Positions 49,546 to 59,112 of a stretch of 64,000 nt of DNA are shown in pieces (position 1 is the first letter of the stretch; each line of letters starts with the position of its first letter). The stretch covers positions 62,001-126,000 of the forward strand of contig JBCBSP010000002.1 in assembly GCA_039819095.1 (NCBI GenBank), written 5' to 3'. A program made the position numbers and the translations under genes. Source of the stretch: JBCBSP01 sp039819095 (GTDB lineage Bacteria; Pseudomonadota; Alphaproteobacteria; Caulobacterales; Maricaulaceae). The notes below the pieces were generated by a model. That model saw only the letters and a program-made list of their open reading frames with translations. It ran no database searches and was not told where the DNA came from.

Positions 49546-50052
49546 CTAAGCCCCGCCCCGCCCGATTACCAGCTGGGCGCGAACCATGCCGTCGCCTTCG
49601 CGATCCATGGTCAGACGCGTCACCGACACGCCTTCCTCCGCAGACAGCGCCAGAAGCCAGTCCATCAGCGCCCGCGAATCCACATTATCCAGCCATACGG
49701 TGATGCGGCCATTCTCATCGGGTTGCACTCGGGTGATGGACAAGGAACGTTCGACAGAAGACTGCGCGACCAGAAGCCCGAGCGAGCGGTCCCCGCCGGC
49801 GACGGCCCCGTCGGAGGCAGCCGCCAGGCGACGATGCAGACCAATACCGGAGACGAGCTCGCGATGGCTTTCCACCGCCGCTTCGTAGCTCGCCTGAGCG
49901 TTGGCGCGATACTGCGAAGCCGGACTGACGATGAAGGTCCACACCACCAGCACGACCAGCAGCAGGCCCGCGAACGCCAGAAGAACCTGCTCGCGCGGGT
50001 TTCGTTCCGTCCACAGACGAAGCGGCGCAGCTACGATCGCATTCATATCCAT
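49546..50052 (-). CDS. gspM: Type II secretion protein GspM
   Basis: A 168-residue inner-membrane protein with one N-terminal helix (VLLAFAGLLLVVLVVWTFIV, residues 24-43) preceded by a short cytoplasmic WTERNPREQ stretch, then a ferredoxin-like periplasmic domain, the GspM layout. It binds GspL in the platform. It overlaps the GspL stop by one base. Sequence conservation in this family is low, so the assignment rests on layout and position. Confidence 0.85.
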   Translation of the reverse strand: MDMNAIVAAPLRLWTERNPREQVLLAFAGLLLVVLVVWTFIVSPASQYRANAQASYEAAVESHRELVSGIGLHRRLAAASDGAVAGGDRSLGLLVAQSSVERSLSITRVQPDENGRITVWLDNVDSRALMDWLLALSAEEGVSVTRLTMDREGDGMVRAQLVIGRGGA

Positions 50053-51335
50053 CAGCCGGCTCCCAGAGAGAGTGAGAACTCGCCCGCCACGCCGGATTCG
50101 CTCTGCCGCGCCCCGCCATCGGTGAGAATGAGGCCCTGACGTTCGGCGGCTTCGCGCAGACGCTCAAAGTCTGAAAAGTCCTGATAGGCCGCAGAGACCG
50201 AAAGCGCGCCGCGCTGAGCGTCAAACCGCAAGGTGTTGACCTGAATCTCCTCGACCTCTTCAAGCAACCTGGCCAGACCGCTGGCGAGCTCAAGAAAACC
50301 GCCGCCCGCCTGCCCCCCCGCACCGAGCTCGGAAAGACGCTGAGCCAGCTGGGCGCGCGGGTTCACCACGCGCGTGATGTCGGGAAACTCCGCCCTGAAC
50401 ACCGCTTCGCTGGCCTCGCGATAGGCCTCCGCGCGGTTCTGGTAATAGACTGCTTCACCGGCATTCAGACCCGCCCATCCAAGCGCGGCGGCGAGGAGAA
50501 GACCGGCGGCTGCGCGCCACGGCATAGCCCGCTCAAGCAGACCTGCGCCGGCGCCGCGTCGATTTGAGAACAGGCCCGGCAGAAGCGCCAGAGCCTCCGG
50601 CTCCAAGGCGGCCGCGGCGACCGCCAGATCTGGCGGCGACTGACGCTTCACAGCAATGGGCTCATCGTCCGGCGCGATCAGGCCAGCGTCAATTTCCGGT
50701 GAGACGAGCATGCGCTTGGGCTTGATGCGCGCGCCCAGAGCGCCGAGAACCGGCGCGACCAGCCCTGCGTCCAGAGCGCCGTAAAGCGGCAGCTCGCCTG
50801 CATTTTCAGTATACGGCAAACCTTCTGAGAGATCGCCGCCGCGAGTCTGGAAAAGCACGCGCTCGCCAATCGCCATGACGGTGAGATCGCCGCGGCGGCC
50901 CGACAGAAGCATCGCATCGGGAATCGCGTGGACCAGGCGCAGCGGAAAGCCGGTGACGCGTTCACGCCAGGGCGCCAGCACGGCGCGGTCAATCGCGAAG
51001 AGCAGGCGCTCATCGTTTTCAAGGCGCGGTCCAAGCTCGATCACCGCGCGTTCAAGCGGCTGAGCCAGACGCTCCTCAATCAGGAAGGGGGCGGCCTGAC
51101 GCGCCTCACGCTCGGTGCGCGCCGGCGTGGAGACGCGCGCGGCGAACACGTCCTCAGCCGGCATGACGGCGATGAGACGCTCCGGCGCCGGCTGGTCTGC
51201 TGGCGCAACCCAGCTTTCGCCCGGCATAAGCACGCCCTCGGCCAGGCGCGAGACGCCATCCGACAACGCCCATGGCGCTCCGGCGTCGGGGTCGTTCTCC
51301 TGAGTGGGAAGTAAGACGATCAGGCTCGCGCTCAT
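50052..51335 (-). CDS. gspL: Type II secretion protein GspL
   Basis: A 427-residue protein. Residues about 1-250 are the actin-like cytoplasmic domain that binds the GspE ATPase (LIVLLPT at the start, FLIEERLAQP, LVHAIPDAMLLSG). A transmembrane helix (AAAGLLLAAALGWAGL, near 275-290) is followed by a periplasmic ferredoxin-like domain. It overlaps gspK by 4 bases and gspM by one. Confidence 0.9.
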   Translation of the reverse strand: MSASLIVLLPTQENDPDAGAPWALSDGVSRLAEGVLMPGESWVAPADQPAPERLIAVMPAEDVFAARVSTPARTEREARQAAPFLIEERLAQPLERAVIELGPRLENDERLLFAIDRAVLAPWRERVTGFPLRLVHAIPDAMLLSGRRGDLTVMAIGERVLFQTRGGDLSEGLPYTENAGELPLYGALDAGLVAPVLGALGARIKPKRMLVSPEIDAGLIAPDDEPIAVKRQSPPDLAVAAAALEPEALALLPGLFSNRRGAGAGLLERAMPWRAAAGLLLAAALGWAGLNAGEAVYYQNRAEAYREASEAVFRAEFPDITRVVNPRAQLAQRLSELGAGGQAGGGFLELASGLARLLEEVEEIQVNTLRFDAQRGALSVSAAYQDFSDFERLREAAERQGLILTDGGARQSESGVAGEFSLSLGAG

Positions 51336-52330
51336 GACACCGATCCGAAACGCTGGCTGCGTCGCTGAAGTCGGCCCTGATCATCCATCACCGCAAGCGT
51401 CTCCAGGCTGAAGCGGGTCGTTCGAAGTCGTACATCGACATCGATTTCAAACCAGCGCGAACGCAGCGTGACGGCGCTTTGCAGCGCCGGCGCCGAGCTC
51501 TGTTCGAGGACTAAGGCCATCAATGGGTCAGCCCAAAATTCAGCGAGGTCCTCATAGCCCTGTACCGGCCGTCGGAAAAGAACTGTCTCAGCATCCGCAA
51601 GAGTCAGCTCGCCGTGCAGCGCAGCCGCCAGAAGCGGCGCCTGGTCGATCCGCAGCGTGTTGACATTCACCGGTAAGCGCACCGCTTCAGGCCGCACGCA
51701 CAACCAAGGCTCCAGCGCCGCAAACAGGGCCGGCGTCATGACCGGCAGAGCCAGTATTTCTTCCAGCTCCACAAAGCGCTGATTTGCGGCGCGATAGGGC
51801 GGGCTGAAGCGGGCGAAATCGCGGTCTTCAGCGCCGCCGGGCCGGGCGAAGGCGTCAGCATCGATCCAGTCGATGATCTGTGCGCGCACGCTCTCGGTCA
51901 CGCCCGGCGGCATGGCGAGCCCATCCATCAACGCCGTGAAGCTGCGCCCGGCCTGCTCGGCGGTCAGAGCGGCGGGGTCGTCTTCATTCGAGGATACGTC
52001 CGGAAGCAGCGTATTGATATTGAAGCAGTTATTTCCATCTTCAATCCGCCCGACCAGCACGCCGTCCTCGATCGGAAAGGTCTGATCAGACTGCACCACC
52101 CAGGGATCGCTGGGGCGCATGATCTCATCGGCGCCGCCCACCGAGGCGCTGAGCAGCTGTTCGGCGAACTCGCGCGCGCCGCGCGCATGCCAGTAGGCCT
52201 GATCGCGGTCCTGTATGTTGGAGCTGCGCGCCAGCGAGAAGCGTGCATTATCCACAAGCTCCACCGCCAACGCGCTCATCAGCGCGACGGTCAGGAGGGC
52301 GGAGATCAGGGCCGTTCCGCGATCCTTCAT
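51332..52330 (-). CDS. gspK: Type II secretion minor pseudopilin GspK
   Basis: A 332-residue minor pseudopilin with an N-terminal hydrophobic helix beginning RGTALISALLTVALMSALA (no Glu at position 5, as usual for GspK) and a large alpha domain inserted in the pilin fold (NCFNINTLL, AQIIDWIDAD, VNVNTLRID). It caps the pseudopilus with GspI and GspJ. Overlaps of 4 bases link it to gspJ and gspL. Confidence 0.9.
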   Translation of the reverse strand: MKDRGTALISALLTVALMSALAVELVDNARFSLARSSNIQDRDQAYWHARGAREFAEQLLSASVGGADEIMRPSDPWVVQSDQTFPIEDGVLVGRIEDGNNCFNINTLLPDVSSNEDDPAALTAEQAGRSFTALMDGLAMPPGVTESVRAQIIDWIDADAFARPGGAEDRDFARFSPPYRAANQRFVELEEILALPVMTPALFAALEPWLCVRPEAVRLPVNVNTLRIDQAPLLAAALHGELTLADAETVLFRRPVQGYEDLAEFWADPLMALVLEQSSAPALQSAVTLRSRWFEIDVDVRLRTTRFSLETLAVMDDQGRLQRRSQRFGSVS

Positions 52331-52992
52331 CGGCCCAGCTCCCCGTTGGGGGTCAGCACCAGATGCTCCACGCGCTCACCGGTCTGAAGCATGTAGGACA
52401 AACGCACCGCGCGCGGCGCGCCCTGGCCGCCGGTCTGATCGGAAGAGGCGAAAACGCTCTGGCTCCACCCCCGACCGAAGAGGAATTCCAGCCGCACCTC
52501 GCTGATATTCTCCAGTACGGTTATGATGACCGGCTCGCTGGTCGCGGCCTCATCGGGGTAGGCCCAGGCCGCGCGCTGCAGGTCCCGCCCATCAAAACGC
52601 CAGGCGACACGCTGGAGCGTGGAACGCGGCCGCACCGCGCCGGGATTGGCCCAGCCGCGCCTTGTCAGTAGAAGAATGTCGAGCGGCTGCCCGTCCACCT
52701 GCCGCGCGAGCCGGTCCGCCCCGTCGATCGAGCCGGCGAAAACATGAGCGGCGGGCATCCCGTCAGCCGCGCGGTAAGAGCGCATGGCGAGCTGACCCAG
52801 ATCATCGCGCAAGAGGGCGCGCACGCGCTGCATGGAGGCGGCCTGCTCGCCGGCAACCTCCTGCACCGCCTTGGCCCGCAGCGCGCTCGTCAGAATGCCG
52901 ACCCCCATAGCACTGGCGATCGCGAAGACGAGCACCGCGACGAGCACTTCAACCAGGCTGAAGCCGGCTTGCGAGCGCTGGTCTTTCATCAT
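52327..52992 (-). CDS. gspJ: Type II secretion minor pseudopilin GspJ
   Basis: A 221-residue pseudopilin. The prepilin-peptidase site is QAGFSLVEVLVAV, with Gly before Phe and Glu at +5. The C-terminal part (YMLQTGERVEHLVLTPNGEL) has the expected beta-rich fold. It begins MMKD, so the second Met could be the true start. It lies between gspI and gspK with 4-base overlaps on both sides. Confidence 0.9.
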   Translation of the reverse strand: MMKDQRSQAGFSLVEVLVAVLVFAIASAMGVGILTSALRAKAVQEVAGEQAASMQRVRALLRDDLGQLAMRSYRAADGMPAAHVFAGSIDGADRLARQVDGQPLDILLLTRRGWANPGAVRPRSTLQRVAWRFDGRDLQRAAWAYPDEAATSEPVIITVLENISEVRLEFLFGRGWSQSVFASSDQTGGQGAPRAVRLSYMLQTGERVEHLVLTPNGELGR

Positions 52993-53366
52993 GATCCGCC
53001 CACACGCTTGAACGTGGTCAGCTCAGCCAGGATGCGCGCTTCGCCTTCATCGCTGAGGGTCAAAAGAACGCGCTGAAGCCCGGGCTGGGAGGTGCGCGAA
53101 ACCTCGATGCGCCAAGCATACTGTCGTCCGGCAAGCTCGTAATCGCCATCGCTATCGCGCACGCCGAGCTGAGGATCGGCATCGAGCAGTGCCTGGTTCA
53201 TCAGGTTTTCCGCTGCAGCATGGGCAAACGCGGCGTCGCGCGCCATGCCCGCCGCACGCCCGGACTGAGTAACCGCATTCATCAAGGCGAGCCCCGCGAT
53301 CGCCAGCACCGCCAGGGCGGCCAGCATCTCCACCAGCGAGAAGCCGGACTGGCGCGCCGCGCTCAT
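52989..53366 (-). CDS. gspI: Type II secretion minor pseudopilin GspI
   Basis: A 125-residue pseudopilin with the cleavage motif QSGFSLVEMLAALAVLAIAG at residues 6-25 and the family stretch AAENLMNQAL followed by WRIEVSRT. Its length is normal for GspI. It overlaps gspH and gspJ by 4 bases each. Confidence 0.92.
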   Translation of the reverse strand: MSAARQSGFSLVEMLAALAVLAIAGLALMNAVTQSGRAAGMARDAAFAHAAAENLMNQALLDADPQLGVRDSDGDYELAGRQYAWRIEVSRTSQPGLQRVLLTLSDEGEARILAELTTFKRVGGS

Positions 53367-53878
53367 CTTACATCCTCGATACGCAAGGCCCCATGCGGCG
53401 CGCGCACAACGCGGTGAGAACCACCATCGCCTTCAACGACGTAGACAAAGGCTTCGTCAAGCCCGGTGGGATCGAACCAGATCTCCGGCTGAAGCGGGCG
53501 CACCCCGGTATCGAAGGCGCTCTGGCGAAGCTGCACGGCGTCTTCGCGGAAGACCGACACCCCGTCCTGCAGCGTGCGTGCGCGCAGGGCCGGGTCGTCC
53601 GTCATCAGCCTCCAGGCCTGACCGTCATAGCTTAAAAACCCATAGCCTCGCCCGTCCGCGTCCGGCAGGAAGCCGATGAGCTGGCCGGTCACAAGGGCCC
53701 GCTCGCGGGCGTGATCGAAACGGGCCAGCATGCGTTCGGCTTCAGCCTCTTGCGCGCTCGGCCAGCTGGGAATGGCCAGCATGATGGCGACAGCCATCAG
53801 CGCGATGATCGACACCGCAACCAGCGTTTCAACCAGCGAAAGACCAGCGTCAGAAGCGGGGCGGGCAGGCTCGGTCAC
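53363..53878 (-). CDS. gspH: Type II secretion minor pseudopilin GspH
   Basis: A 171-residue pseudopilin. The cleavage motif is DAGLSLVETLVAVSIIAL, with Leu in place of the usual Phe after Gly and Glu at +5. The AERMLARFDHARERALVTGQ helix and the YGFLSYDGQAWRL strands fit GspH. It follows gspG by 9 bases and overlaps gspI by 4. Confidence 0.9.
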   Translation of the reverse strand: MTEPARPASDAGLSLVETLVAVSIIALMAVAIMLAIPSWPSAQEAEAERMLARFDHARERALVTGQLIGFLPDADGRGYGFLSYDGQAWRLMTDDPALRARTLQDGVSVFREDAVQLRQSAFDTGVRPLQPEIWFDPTGLDEAFVYVVEGDGGSHRVVRAPHGALRIEDVR

Positions 53879-53887
53879 GAATGCGCC

Positions 53888-54337
53888 TCACCCCTGCCAA
53901 TTGCCGATATCGGCGTTCGCGCCCTCACCGCCCAGGCGCCCGTCCGCGCCCAGCGAGTAGATGTCATAGCGCCCGTTCTCGCCGGGGAAGAGGTATTGAT
54001 AAGGGTTGCCCCACGGATCATCCGGCAGCCGGTTGATGAAACCGCCTTCAGGATAGCGCGCCGCCTGGCGCGCATCGGAGGGCGCGGTGACCAGCGCATC
54101 CAGCCCGTCCTCGGTGGAGGGCAGGCCCTGCATGGTCAGCTGGTACATCTCCAGGGCGGATTCCAGCTGGCCGATATCGGCGCGGGCCTTCTCCACCATG
54201 GCGCGCTCCTGGCTAGGCAGGACATTAAGCACCACGATGGTGGCCAGAAGCCCGATGATGACGATGGTCACCATCAGCTCGGTCAGGGTGAATCCCGCCT
54301 CCTTGCGGCGGCTTTCAAGCTCAGTGTTCTCAGTCAT
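53888..54337 (-). CDS. gspG: Type II secretion major pseudopilin GspG
   Basis: A 149-residue major pseudopilin with cleavage motif KEAGFTLTELMVTIVIIG and the family blocks YQLTMQGLPSTEDGLDAL, DDPWGNPYQY and SLGADGRLGGEGANADIGNW, the last being the calcium site. The start MTENTELE is preferred to an ATG six codons earlier. It lies between gspF and gspH and builds the pseudopilus. Confidence 0.95.
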   Translation of the reverse strand: MTENTELESRRKEAGFTLTELMVTIVIIGLLATIVVLNVLPSQERAMVEKARADIGQLESALEMYQLTMQGLPSTEDGLDALVTAPSDARQAARYPEGGFINRLPDDPWGNPYQYLFPGENGRYDIYSLGADGRLGGEGANADIGNWQG

Positions 54338-54366
54338 GACGATCCTCGCGAGCAATGATCAGCGCC

Positions 54367-55608
54367 CTAGCCAAGCGCCATCGTATTCAGCTGTAGAATG
54401 GGCAGAAGGATGGACAGGATGATCGTCGCCACGATCGCGCCCATCACGATGATCACGCCCGGCTCCAGAAGCGCCAGCGCGCCGCTGAGCGAGGCGTCGA
54501 CCTCCGCCTCCAGGCTGTTGGCGGAGCGTTCGAACATCTCGTCCAGCCGCCCGGAGCGCTCCCCGGCAGCGGTCATGTATAACATGAGGGGCGGAAACCA
54601 GCGTGTCGCATTGAGCGCATCGGACAGCCCGCGCCCGGTCTCCACCTCCTCGATGGCCGTTTGCAGGCGCGCCTTGAACACCGCATTGCCCGCAGCCCGG
54701 CGCGCCGACGCCAGCGCATCGGTCAGAACTGCGCCAGACGCGATGAGAATGCCCATCGTGCGGGCGAAGCGCGCACTTTCGATCTTGCGGATGAACCCGC
54801 CCAGAACCGGCATGGCCAGCATGAAGCGATCCAGCATCGCCTTCACCGCAGCGCGCCGCGACAATTGCAGCCCGATCAGCACCAGACCGGCCAAGCCGAG
54901 CAAAAGCCAGAGCCAGCTCACCTGAAGAAAGCCGGAAGTCGCGATCATGATCCGGGTGATCGCCGGCAGCTCCACGCCCATGGAGGTGAATTGTTCGGCG
55001 ATGCGCGGCACGATAAAGACCATCAGTATGCCGACAACCGCGATCGCCACCGCCGCCAAAGCGCCGGGATAGATCAGCGCCACGCCGATGCGCTGCTTCA
55101 GCGCCGCGGATTTCTCCAGATAATCGGCCAGACGCTCCAGCACCGCAGCCAGCCCGCCTGAGCTCTCGCCCGCCGCGATCATGGCGCGATACACGGCGGG
55201 GAAACTGTCGGGATAGGCAGTCATGGCGTCTGACAGTCGCTCGCCCTCGGTGATCCGTCCACGTACGTTCAGCAAGATCCGGCGCGCCGCCGGCTCATCA
55301 CCCTGCTCTGCAATCATGGCGACCGCTTCAGCGATGGGCATGCCGGCATCCACCAGGGTGGCGAGCTGACGGGTGATGGCTGTGAGCACGCTGTCCGGCA
55401 GGCGGGGGCCGGAGAACAGACCGCTGAAGAAACCGGCGTCCGCTTCGCCGTTCGAGCCCGTGCTGCGCGGATCGACTGCGGTGAGTTTCAGAGGCGCCAG
55501 CTGACGGCGCCGCAATTGCCGACGCGCCGCGCTTTCGGAATCCGCCGACAGAAGCCCGCGCGCGCGCTTGCCCGCAGCATCCAGCGCCTCGTACTCAAAC
55601 GCCGGCAT
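54367..55608 (-). CDS. gspF: Type II secretion inner-membrane platform protein GspF
   Basis: A 413-residue protein with two repeated GspF domains: ITRQLATLVDAGMPIAEA in the first and FARTMGILIASGAVLTDAL in the second, each followed by hydrophobic helices, and YLEKSAALKQRI before the first membrane span. The start MPAFEYEALDAAGKRARG matches the family; it overlaps the end of gspE by 14 bases. Confidence 0.94.
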   Translation of the reverse strand: MPAFEYEALDAAGKRARGLLSADSESAARRQLRRRQLAPLKLTAVDPRSTGSNGEADAGFFSGLFSGPRLPDSVLTAITRQLATLVDAGMPIAEAVAMIAEQGDEPAARRILLNVRGRITEGERLSDAMTAYPDSFPAVYRAMIAAGESSGGLAAVLERLADYLEKSAALKQRIGVALIYPGALAAVAIAVVGILMVFIVPRIAEQFTSMGVELPAITRIMIATSGFLQVSWLWLLLGLAGLVLIGLQLSRRAAVKAMLDRFMLAMPVLGGFIRKIESARFARTMGILIASGAVLTDALASARRAAGNAVFKARLQTAIEEVETGRGLSDALNATRWFPPLMLYMTAAGERSGRLDEMFERSANSLEAEVDASLSGALALLEPGVIIVMGAIVATIILSILLPILQLNTMALG

Positions 55609-57115
55609 GACCGCCCTCGCCCGGCTTGATCTGCGCTTCAGCCGAAGCATCCTCGCGGCAGACGCGCATGACTTCGGCCAGGCTCGTCACCCCGTCCAGC
55701 GCCAGCTTCACGCCGGACTGGAAAAGCGTATCGCGGCCGGTGAAGGCCTGGCGCGCCAGATCGGTCTCGCGCGCCTCGTCATGAATGAGCGTGCGCAGAC
55801 CGTCATCGACCATGACCAGCTCGTACACGCCGTGACGGCCGACATAGCCCAGCCCCTTGCAGTGCGGGCAGCCGACCGGGCGATAAAGGGTCGCCGCAGC
55901 AGAGGCGGGCAGTCCCAGGATCCGACGCTCGGCCTCGTCCGGCTGATAGGGTTCTCGGCAATGACCGCACAGCCTTCGGACCAGTCGCTGAGCGACAATG
56001 GCGGTCAGGGTGGAGGCGAGCAGATAGCTCTCCACGCCCATATCGCGCAGCCGCGCGATCGCAGCGACGGCGGAATTGGTATGAACGGTTGAAAGAACCA
56101 GATGCCCGGTCAGGCTGGCCTGAACCGCGATCTCGGCGGTCTCCACATCGCGGATCTCGCCCACCATCACCACATCGGGGTCCTGGCGCAGAATGGCGCG
56201 CAGCCCAGCGGCAAACGTCATCCCCACCTTCGGGTTCACCTGGGTCTGACCCACGCCCTGGACTGCATATTCGATCGGGTCTTCGACCGTGAGAATGTTG
56301 CGGCTCTGATCGTTGAGGAGGTTGAGCCCGGCATAGAGCGTCGTGGTCTTGCCTGAACCAGTCGGTCCGGTCACGAGAATGACGCCGTTGGGCTGAGCCA
56401 ATGCGTGGCGGAAATCGGCCAGCCCCGCAGCGCCCATGCCCAGCTCCTCAAGCGCGAAGCGTGCAGAGTCCTTGTCCAGAAGCCGAAGCACGACCCGCTC
56501 GCCATGGCGCGACGGCAAGGTAGACACCCGCACATCAATCGACTTTCCGCCCAGAGTCAGGCTCAAACGGCCATCCTGCGGCACGCGCTTTTCGGCGATA
56601 TCCAGCCGGCTCATCACCTTGATGCGGCTGACCAGAGGCGAGGCGAGCCGTCCGCTCAGACTGGCGGTTTCACGCAGGACGCCATCGACCCGAAAGCGCA
56701 CCGAGACCTGCTCCTCGAACGGTTCAACATGGATATCGGAGGCGCCCAGACGCACCGCCTCGGCGATCAACCCGTTGATCAACCGGATGATCGGCGCGTC
56801 GGACGCGCTGTCGAGCAGATCCTCCGGCTTGGGCATTTCATCGATCAGGCGCGACAGATCGGCCTCGCCGGCGGCTTCGGCGTCGCCGATCCCGTCTGAA
56901 AGCCCGTCATAGGAGTAGATTTCCGACAAGGCCCGATCAAAGGCGCGCGCGTCATAGACGCTGATTGAACAAGGCCGACCGACCGCGCGCCGCGCTTCCA
57001 GCAAGGCCAGCGGGTCCGCGCCCTCGCGCATCACCAGTACGGGCGCATCGCCCTCCAGCAGCGCCACTCCGTGCTCGCGCGCATAGGCGTAAACGATGCC
57101 GGCTGCGTCGCTCAT
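55595..57115 (-). CDS. gspE: Type II secretion ATPase GspE
   Basis: A 506-residue secretion ATPase. Walker A is GPTGSGKTTT (residues 250-259), the Asp box lies in DIHVEPFEEQ (128-137), Walker B in DPDVVMVGEIRD, and the His box in GHLVLSTVHTN. The tetracysteine zinc site is complete (CGHC and CPHC, about 395-430). It powers pseudopilus assembly from the cytoplasmic face with GspL and GspF. It follows gspD by 8 bases. Confidence 0.96.
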   Translation of the reverse strand: MSDAAGIVYAYAREHGVALLEGDAPVLVMREGADPLALLEARRAVGRPCSISVYDARAFDRALSEIYSYDGLSDGIGDAEAAGEADLSRLIDEMPKPEDLLDSASDAPIIRLINGLIAEAVRLGASDIHVEPFEEQVSVRFRVDGVLRETASLSGRLASPLVSRIKVMSRLDIAEKRVPQDGRLSLTLGGKSIDVRVSTLPSRHGERVVLRLLDKDSARFALEELGMGAAGLADFRHALAQPNGVILVTGPTGSGKTTTLYAGLNLLNDQSRNILTVEDPIEYAVQGVGQTQVNPKVGMTFAAGLRAILRQDPDVVMVGEIRDVETAEIAVQASLTGHLVLSTVHTNSAVAAIARLRDMGVESYLLASTLTAIVAQRLVRRLCGHCREPYQPDEAERRILGLPASAAATLYRPVGCPHCKGLGYVGRHGVYELVMVDDGLRTLIHDEARETDLARQAFTGRDTLFQSGVKLALDGVTSLAEVMRVCREDASAEAQIKPGEGGHAGV

Positions 57116-57123
57116 GACGATCC

Positions 57124-59112
57124 TCAGCGCCCCCCGCCGGCGGACATCATCTCCACGATCTCTTCCAGGCTGGAGCTGTCATCGCCAGTCGCACGGCGCT
57201 GCTCATCGACCATGAAGTCGAAATTACGATCGGTGACGGTACGCGCATCAGAAGCGGAGCGCACGATGGTCGGACGGATAAAGACCATCAGATTGGTGCG
57301 CTGCTGCGAGCGGGACTCGTTGCGGAACAGACGCCCCACAGCCGGCAGCCGGCCGAGCCCGGGAACCGCGTCCTCTATATACTGGTCATCGCGTTCAATC
57401 AGACCACCCAGCACGATGATCTCGCCATCATCGGCCAGAGCGGTGGTCTCGATCTCACGATTGGATGTGATCAGCTCGGAGAAATCCTGGCTGACCGGAC
57501 CGATGACGGAGGACACTTCCTGGCGGATATAAAGCCGGATCGTATCGCCCTCATTGATCTGGGGACGCACTTCCAGCTTCACGCCGACATCCTGGCGATC
57601 AATGGTGCGGAACGGATTGGTGTTATTGGAGCCGAGCGCCTCGCCGGTCGTGATCGGAATTTGCTGACCGACAATGATGGATGCCTCCTCATTGTCCACA
57701 GTCAGGACCGATGGGGTAGAAAGCACATTGGAGTCGGTATCGGTTTCCAGCGCGTTGAGGATAAGCCCGTACAGATTGCCGTTACTGTCCTCTCCGCCAA
57801 CTCCGATCAGCCCGCCGCGGGTGCCCAGCAGCGAGCTGAGCGCCAGCTGCTGCAGATTGACGTCATTGGCGCTGGTGGTTCCGTCCTCATTGGACGCAAA
57901 TCCGGTCAGCGCGCCAGTTAGCGCCAAAAGATCAGGCTGGACGGAGCCGGAACCGAAACGGGTCGTGGCGAACGGGGTGGCGTCATCGCCATCGCCCGCG
58001 ACGAGGAATTGCACACCCAGATCGCGCGCCGCACTGTCGGATATCTCCACGATAATGGCTTCCACCAGAACCTGAGGCTGGCGAACATCCAGCCGCCCGA
58101 TCACCAGCTCCAGCTCACGCAGCACGTCCGGCTCGCCGTTCATGATGATGGCGTTGGTAGGCGCATGAAACCCGATGGACGCGCCGCGCCTCGAAGTCTC
58201 GCCCGGCTGAACGGCTTCAACAAAGCTCTGCAGGATGGGCAGAACGGTCTCGCCGTCTGCATGGCTCAGATTGACAACGCGGAAAGTCTGGCTGGACCGG
58301 CTGACCGCATCGACCCGACGCACCAGCGTGATCATGCGCGCCACCTCGCCCTCATCACCGCGCAAGAGGATGGAGTTGGACGCCGGCACGGGTGCGACGC
58401 TGACGGCGAAGCGGCGATCATCCTCGCCGGAGCGCGTCGTGGACCGCATGCGCTCGATAATTCCGGCCATCTCATCAGCGGAGATATTTTCCAGCGTGAC
58501 GATCTCCACCACCGAGGTGTCCTCATCCAGCCGCGCCAGAACCTGCTCCATGGCGCGGACATTGGATGCGTAATCAACCATCACAACGAGATTGCCGCCT
58601 TCGGCCGCATTCACGGCACCGGCGCCGCTGACCATGGGTCCAAGCGTGCGGATCGCTTCGCGGGCCGACACGCTTTCAAGGCGCACGACGGACGTCATGA
58701 AGACATCGCCCTCGCCGGCCCGGCCCAATGGCGCGCCCGCGCGCGAGCCTTCCGCCTCCGGCAGGATCTGGTAGACGCCCGGCGCGGTGCGCACCGCCGC
58801 GAAGCCCTGTACGCGCAGCGTCGCCAGGAAGACCTGAAACACTTCCGCTTCGGTGAGCGGACTTTGCGAAGTGATGGTCACCCGTCCGCGCACATCCGGA
58901 TCAATGATGAAGGAGTAGCCCGTCACGATGGACACATCGTCGATGAAGGCCTGAATTTCCGCATCGCGGAAATTCAGCGTGTGCTCCTGGGCCAGCGCGG
59001 CGGAGCCTTGCGGCCAGGGCGCGCCCGTCAGCGCCAGCGCCGCCGCCATCATCGCGATAGCTGAGAACCGCAAAGCGCGGGCGGCATTTACAAGATTGGC
59101 CAGGATGGTCAT
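57124..59112 (-). CDS. gspD: Type II secretion secretin GspD
   Basis: A 662-residue outer-membrane secretin with a signal peptide (ending ALAQ near residue 42). The N0 domain (LNFRDAEIQAFIDDVSIVTGYSF) is followed by N1-N3 repeats (VVMVDYASNVRAMEQVL, ILQSFVE, VEAIIVEISD) and the secretin barrel with VGQQIPITTG and the VPGLGRLPAVGRLFRN segment. No long S-domain beyond the barrel is seen apart from about 60 residues. It overlaps gspC by 4 bases. Confidence 0.95.
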   Translation of the reverse strand: MTILANLVNAARALRFSAIAMMAAALALTGAPWPQGSAALAQEHTLNFRDAEIQAFIDDVSIVTGYSFIIDPDVRGRVTITSQSPLTEAEVFQVFLATLRVQGFAAVRTAPGVYQILPEAEGSRAGAPLGRAGEGDVFMTSVVRLESVSAREAIRTLGPMVSGAGAVNAAEGGNLVVMVDYASNVRAMEQVLARLDEDTSVVEIVTLENISADEMAGIIERMRSTTRSGEDDRRFAVSVAPVPASNSILLRGDEGEVARMITLVRRVDAVSRSSQTFRVVNLSHADGETVLPILQSFVEAVQPGETSRRGASIGFHAPTNAIIMNGEPDVLRELELVIGRLDVRQPQVLVEAIIVEISDSAARDLGVQFLVAGDGDDATPFATTRFGSGSVQPDLLALTGALTGFASNEDGTTSANDVNLQQLALSSLLGTRGGLIGVGGEDSNGNLYGLILNALETDTDSNVLSTPSVLTVDNEEASIIVGQQIPITTGEALGSNNTNPFRTIDRQDVGVKLEVRPQINEGDTIRLYIRQEVSSVIGPVSQDFSELITSNREIETTALADDGEIIVLGGLIERDDQYIEDAVPGLGRLPAVGRLFRNESRSQQRTNLMVFIRPTIVRSASDARTVTDRNFDFMVDEQRRATGDDSSSLEEIVEMMSAGGGR